A stretch of 64,000 nucleotides of DNA from Fremontodendron californicum. Its lineage: Eukaryota; Streptophyta; Magnoliopsida; Malvales; Malvaceae. The number at the start of each line of letters is the position of its first letter. Position 1 is the stretch's first letter. The notes beneath the pieces are model-generated. The model was not told the DNA's origin and searched no databases. It saw only the letters and a list, made by a program, of their open reading frames with translations. The stretch is taken from positions 3,725,001 through 3,789,000 of the forward strand of contig JAULJL010000027.1 in assembly GCA_030761205.1 (NCBI GenBank), read 5' to 3'. Positions 60,737-64,000 of this stretch are shown piece after piece. The translations under genes were made by a program, and so were the position numbers.

Positions 60737-63391
60737 ATGGAGATGTTGGCTTTTCTACACACGCTTCCATCTCCATAGCCAACTACAACTACTTCTTCAT
60801 CAGAATCTTCATATAAGAGTTTAGTTATTACAAGGAGAAGAGCCATTGTCTCTGCTTCAACTGTTGCAGTGGCTTCTTTACTCCATTTGTCTAATCCCAT
60901 TTCTTCTTTATATTCTGCCATTGCCCTGCAACCACAACAAGAGGAAGTTGATCAAGAAGAAGATAGAATTGTTCGTCAATTTCAGGTACCCACAGGCCAC
61001 AAGTTTCTTCTTTTTCCTACTGATTGTAATTAGTTGAGTTTCTTTGCTAATTTAGTGACCTATTTAGCCTCTAATAGCATTAGTTGACTGTGATGTTTCT
61101 CATGTTTTTTTATTGTATGAGTAGCTATGTTAATTTGATGAATGATGACAATTTTTAAGTTTTTATGCAAATTGTATCTCTTGGTCCCACTAAGAGCTTC
61201 ATTTTTAACTCTCACTTGAAGTTAATTAGTCTATTAATCAAGGGCAAAATTATGTTATCTTTTCTCATTTGATTTCACTTTTTGTTTCATCTTTTGGAAT
61301 TCTTGCAGGAAACTTCACCGTCGATTGTATTCATTAAAAACCTTGAGTTAGCTAAAATCCCAAAGAGCTCTTCCAAGGAAGACACACTTGCTGAGGATGA
61401 AGATGCAAAAGTTGAAGGGACAGGTTCGGGCTTCATTTGGGACAAGTTTGGTCATATTGTGGGCATTCCCCTCCTTTGTTTTTTAACATTTAATAATTTG
61501 TAATAGTACAATATAACCTTTGGGTTTATAGATTGCTTATATGTAACAGGTTACTAATTACCATGTTGTAGATAAATTGGCTACCGACCAAAAAGGTGTT
61601 GTCCCTTACCTAGTTATCCTCTAATTTGTTGTTAATTGTATTGCACTGCTCATAATTCTGTCAAGACATGAACTACGTTGTAGCTTTGCCAAGTATTATG
61701 AGGCTATGGCTGCTAAGTGCTAACTAATATGATGCCTATTTTTTCAGGTGTTTCTGGCTGATGCTAGAGGAACTAGCTTTTACAAAGAAGGGAAAATTGT
61801 TGGTATTGATCCAGCCTACGATTCGCTGTTTTAAAGGTATTTAAAGCTGTTTAAAAATAAATGCTGAGGGTGCTTGCTTCTTGTCAATGCTAGTTTACTA
61901 ATTAATGTTGAATTATCTTATGAATTTTGTATGAACAACATAACAAGTGTTGCGACATGCTTTAAATATAAATTTCTATGTGCAGGTTGATGTTGAGGGC
62001 TATGAACTAAAACCTGTTGTTCTTGGCACTTCTCGTGACTTACGCGTGGGGGCAGAGCTGCTTTGCCATTGGAAATCCCCTTGGATACGAGAACACTCTT
62101 AACGACAGGGGTAACTGTTCAATTAACACTATAGCTATTGAACTCTTTTCTCCTAACAAAGATTACTTTATTGGTTTGATCCCCTATTATTAGATTTAAG
62201 TTGTCAATTAAGATCTTTCTGGTGGTTCTTTCAAAGTAATTTTAAAAGAATGTAAAAAAAAAAAAAAAATTCTTGAATCCATTTGTGCAGGTGGTTAGTG
62301 GATTAGGCAGAGAGATACCTTCCCCAAATGGCAGGGCTATTCGAGGAGCAATTCAAACAGATGCTGCTATTAATGCAGCTAATATATTAGTTTCCATTGA
62401 TGAATTTCATTTGTAAGTTAACATCCATAACGTTATCTTGCAGACCCTCAACAGCATTTTACTCTTGATTTAGCCAAAGCTGATGACACTATTTTATGAT
62501 TGCATCTTCTTTCTTATTGGATATAGGCTACTACTAAGATCAACCAATTTTTTGGTAATGCATTAGTAAGGAGTGATAAACTACATAGTGGTCTATATTT
62601 TTCAGAAAGAAAATAAATTGCTCAAAACAGTCTTCAATCTGTTTGATTCTTTCCAACTTTGCTTCAATTTCTGTTGGTACATTATCATTTTCTTGATGAA
62701 AATATAGATGCCATTAATTTTTTTCAGCTGTGATGTTATACTATGTTACTCGGACTTGAGTGTGAGTGTCCAACACAGGTATGTTCAATTTTTTTCAAAA
62801 TTTTCATGTATTTGGAAGGTTCTCGGAGAATCATATCTCCACACCCATGTCCGGATATACGTCGGACACAAATACTTTAAGAAAAATGAAAAGTCGAAGT
62901 AACATATTATATCATATATGTCTGTGCAGGCAATTCAGGTGGGCCATTTATCGGTTCCCATGGTCATGTCATCGGAGTTAATACGGCAACTTTCACTCGG
63001 AAAGGTGAGGCGATCTCCTGTTTTTATTTTCTTGGTACCTATGAACAAGCAACTTGAGTCTTGTGAGATATAAAATCCAAGGTATATATCATGATTTTTT
63101 AAAATTCTCCAGAACAATTAGACTTTAGATAATAACATAAGTAGTCCTTCCCCAAAAGAATTGCCTTTGGTATGAAAAAAATAAATATGATGACATGTCT
63201 TCATTTTTTCTTCCTTTTTGCAAAGAAAACGTTTGATTCAATTCTAAAGTTTTCAAAATATGCTTTTGGTTTTTTATACTATCTTTCAGGGACAGGAGTT
63301 TCCTCTGGTGTGAACTTCGCAATACCCATCGACACAGTCGTGCGAACGGTACCTTATTGTATATGGAACACCATATAGTGACAGGTTTTGA
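60737..63391 (+). pseudogene. DEG5: DEG5 (protease Do-like 5, chloroplastic) pseudogene
   Basis: A full-length, intron-containing copy of a thylakoid-lumen Deg/HtrA serine protease (DEG5 works with DEG8 in photosystem II repair and lacks a PDZ domain). Exons by homology: 60737-60985, 61309-61458, 61550-about 61612, 61748-61836, 61986-62110, 62291-62378, 62930-63004, 63290-63391. Catalytic residues remain: His in TNYHVV (61562-61564), Asp in PAYD (61820-61822), Ser in GNSGGP (62935-62937). Lesions: TAG at 60776-60778 in codon 14; one base lost in exon 4 after 61822; one extra G in 62048-62052 and one extra A at 62101-62102 in exon 5; the exon 6 donor reads CT (62379-62380) instead of GT; five bases lost in exon 8 near 63353. 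The end of exon 3 is also poorly matched. Retained introns show a DNA-level duplication, not a retrocopy. Confidence 0.9.
62740..62885 (+). repeat. dispersed repeat in DEG5 intron 6
   Basis: GC-richer passage beginning 'gttactcggacttgagtg', through 'catgtatttggaaggttctc' and 'cacccatgtccggatatacg'. An inverted, diverged copy lies just past the last exon at 63418-63500. It resembles short dispersed elements common in plants; class not established. Confidence 0.55.
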
Positions 63392-63417
63392 TCAAATTTA
63401 ATCTTCTGTAATCAAAC

Positions 63418-63500
63418 ATATTCGGATCCGGATAAAGAGAGTATGATCCTCCAAATATATGAAAAAACTCATACCCCACACTCATCTTGAGTCTGGTAAC
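63418..63500 (-). repeat. inverted copy of the 62740-62885 repeat
   Basis: On the minus strand it reads 'gttaccagactcaagatgag', 'atatttggaggatcatac' and 'ccggatccgaatatg', matching the plus-strand copy in order. Confidence 0.55.
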
Positions 63501-64000
63501 AAAAGTGTTAATAACTGAAAACTAGGATTTGATAGTTCTTGCCATTGCCTAGTGCTAGGTTTACAAATGTAGGACTAGTGATTTTCAGGTTGTTGGCTGA
63601 TGCAGAGGATGATTGAGACCTTGACAATCAACATTCTGAGAGTACTGGATAAAGAAACCAAACTCAAAAGCAATCTTAAGATCGTTTATTATAGACACAA
63701 ACATTCATAGCAGCTATTGGCCTTAAAGCTTTCATTTAAATACCCAGCTAGGATTTAATGCTTATAGACACAAACATTCTGAGAATCAATAATGACTGCA
63801 TGAAAGCTTGGCATGCTGCAAAATGCGAATTCATTATTTCCCAACTTTTAACAAATTTCCCATTATTGACTCTCTTGCCAAAAACAAAGCCATTACAATA
63901 CAATCACTCCTCTAGAAAAATAACAATAGGATAATTACAAATCAGGAAAAACTGCTGTTTCTTCCAAACAGAGATTTTATGGAAACATAAAGAGTCTCAT
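63501..64000. other. 3' flank of DEG5 copy
   Basis: No gene recognised to the window end. Positions 63540-63800 could be the former 3' flank of the DEG5 copy. The phrase 'atagacacaaacattc' occurs twice (63693 and 63765), showing a local duplication. Confidence 0.4.

Noticed and set aside
61282..61503. 73-codon frame over DEG5 exon 2 as a separate small gene
   Set aside because: It is exon 2 of the DEG5 copy read into the following intron.

Overview
The window looks like nuclear DNA of a eudicot flowering plant. It is strongly AT-rich, full of (TA)n microsatellites and small transposons, and carries plant-specific genes: a chloroplast carotenoid cleavage dioxygenase, a JAZ repressor, an RLP29-type leucine-rich-repeat protein and a DEG5-type chloroplast protease. 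I cannot name the genus. Gene density is low: I recognise four apparently intact protein-coding genes and one clear pseudogene in 64 kb.

Layout. 1-3.6 kb: degenerate repeats. 3.86-5.70 kb (+): single-exon CCD4, with a TATA-like box and an upstream G-box. 6-39 kb: no convincing gene. This long stretch holds an approx. 1.9 kb long-terminal-inverted-repeat element (15.9-17.8 kb), a second inverted-repeat element (29.6-31.2 kb), hAT-type and Harbinger-type MITEs, and a 1.5 kb solo LTR (35.8-37.2 kb). 39.08-40.34 kb (+): a three-exon JAZ8/TIFY5A-like gene that is only seen when spliced. 41-48.6 kb: a tandem duplication, a 1.2 kb palindrome, and two related MITEs that carry a tRNA-like pol III box. 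49.44-50.86 kb (-): single-exon RLP29-like gene. 53.6-55.3 kb: CACTA-like element containing a tandem array of about 123 bp units. 56.2 kb: hAT MITE with a perfect target-site duplication. 58.98-59.82 kb (+): small membrane protein with a C-terminal DUF761-like motif. 60.74-63.39 kb (+): complete but broken copy of DEG5.

The genes do not form a pathway or operon; they are independent plant genes separated by repeats. JAZ8 (jasmonate repression), RLP29-like (cell surface) and the DUF761 protein may relate to stress signalling, but nothing in the layout links them. I found no CRISPR array, no rRNA, no convincing tRNA gene and no new multi-gene system. The observations most worth checking are the multiply disabled DEG5 copy, the JAZ8 gene lacking the usual degron, and several transposon structures whose boundaries can be read directly from target-site duplications.
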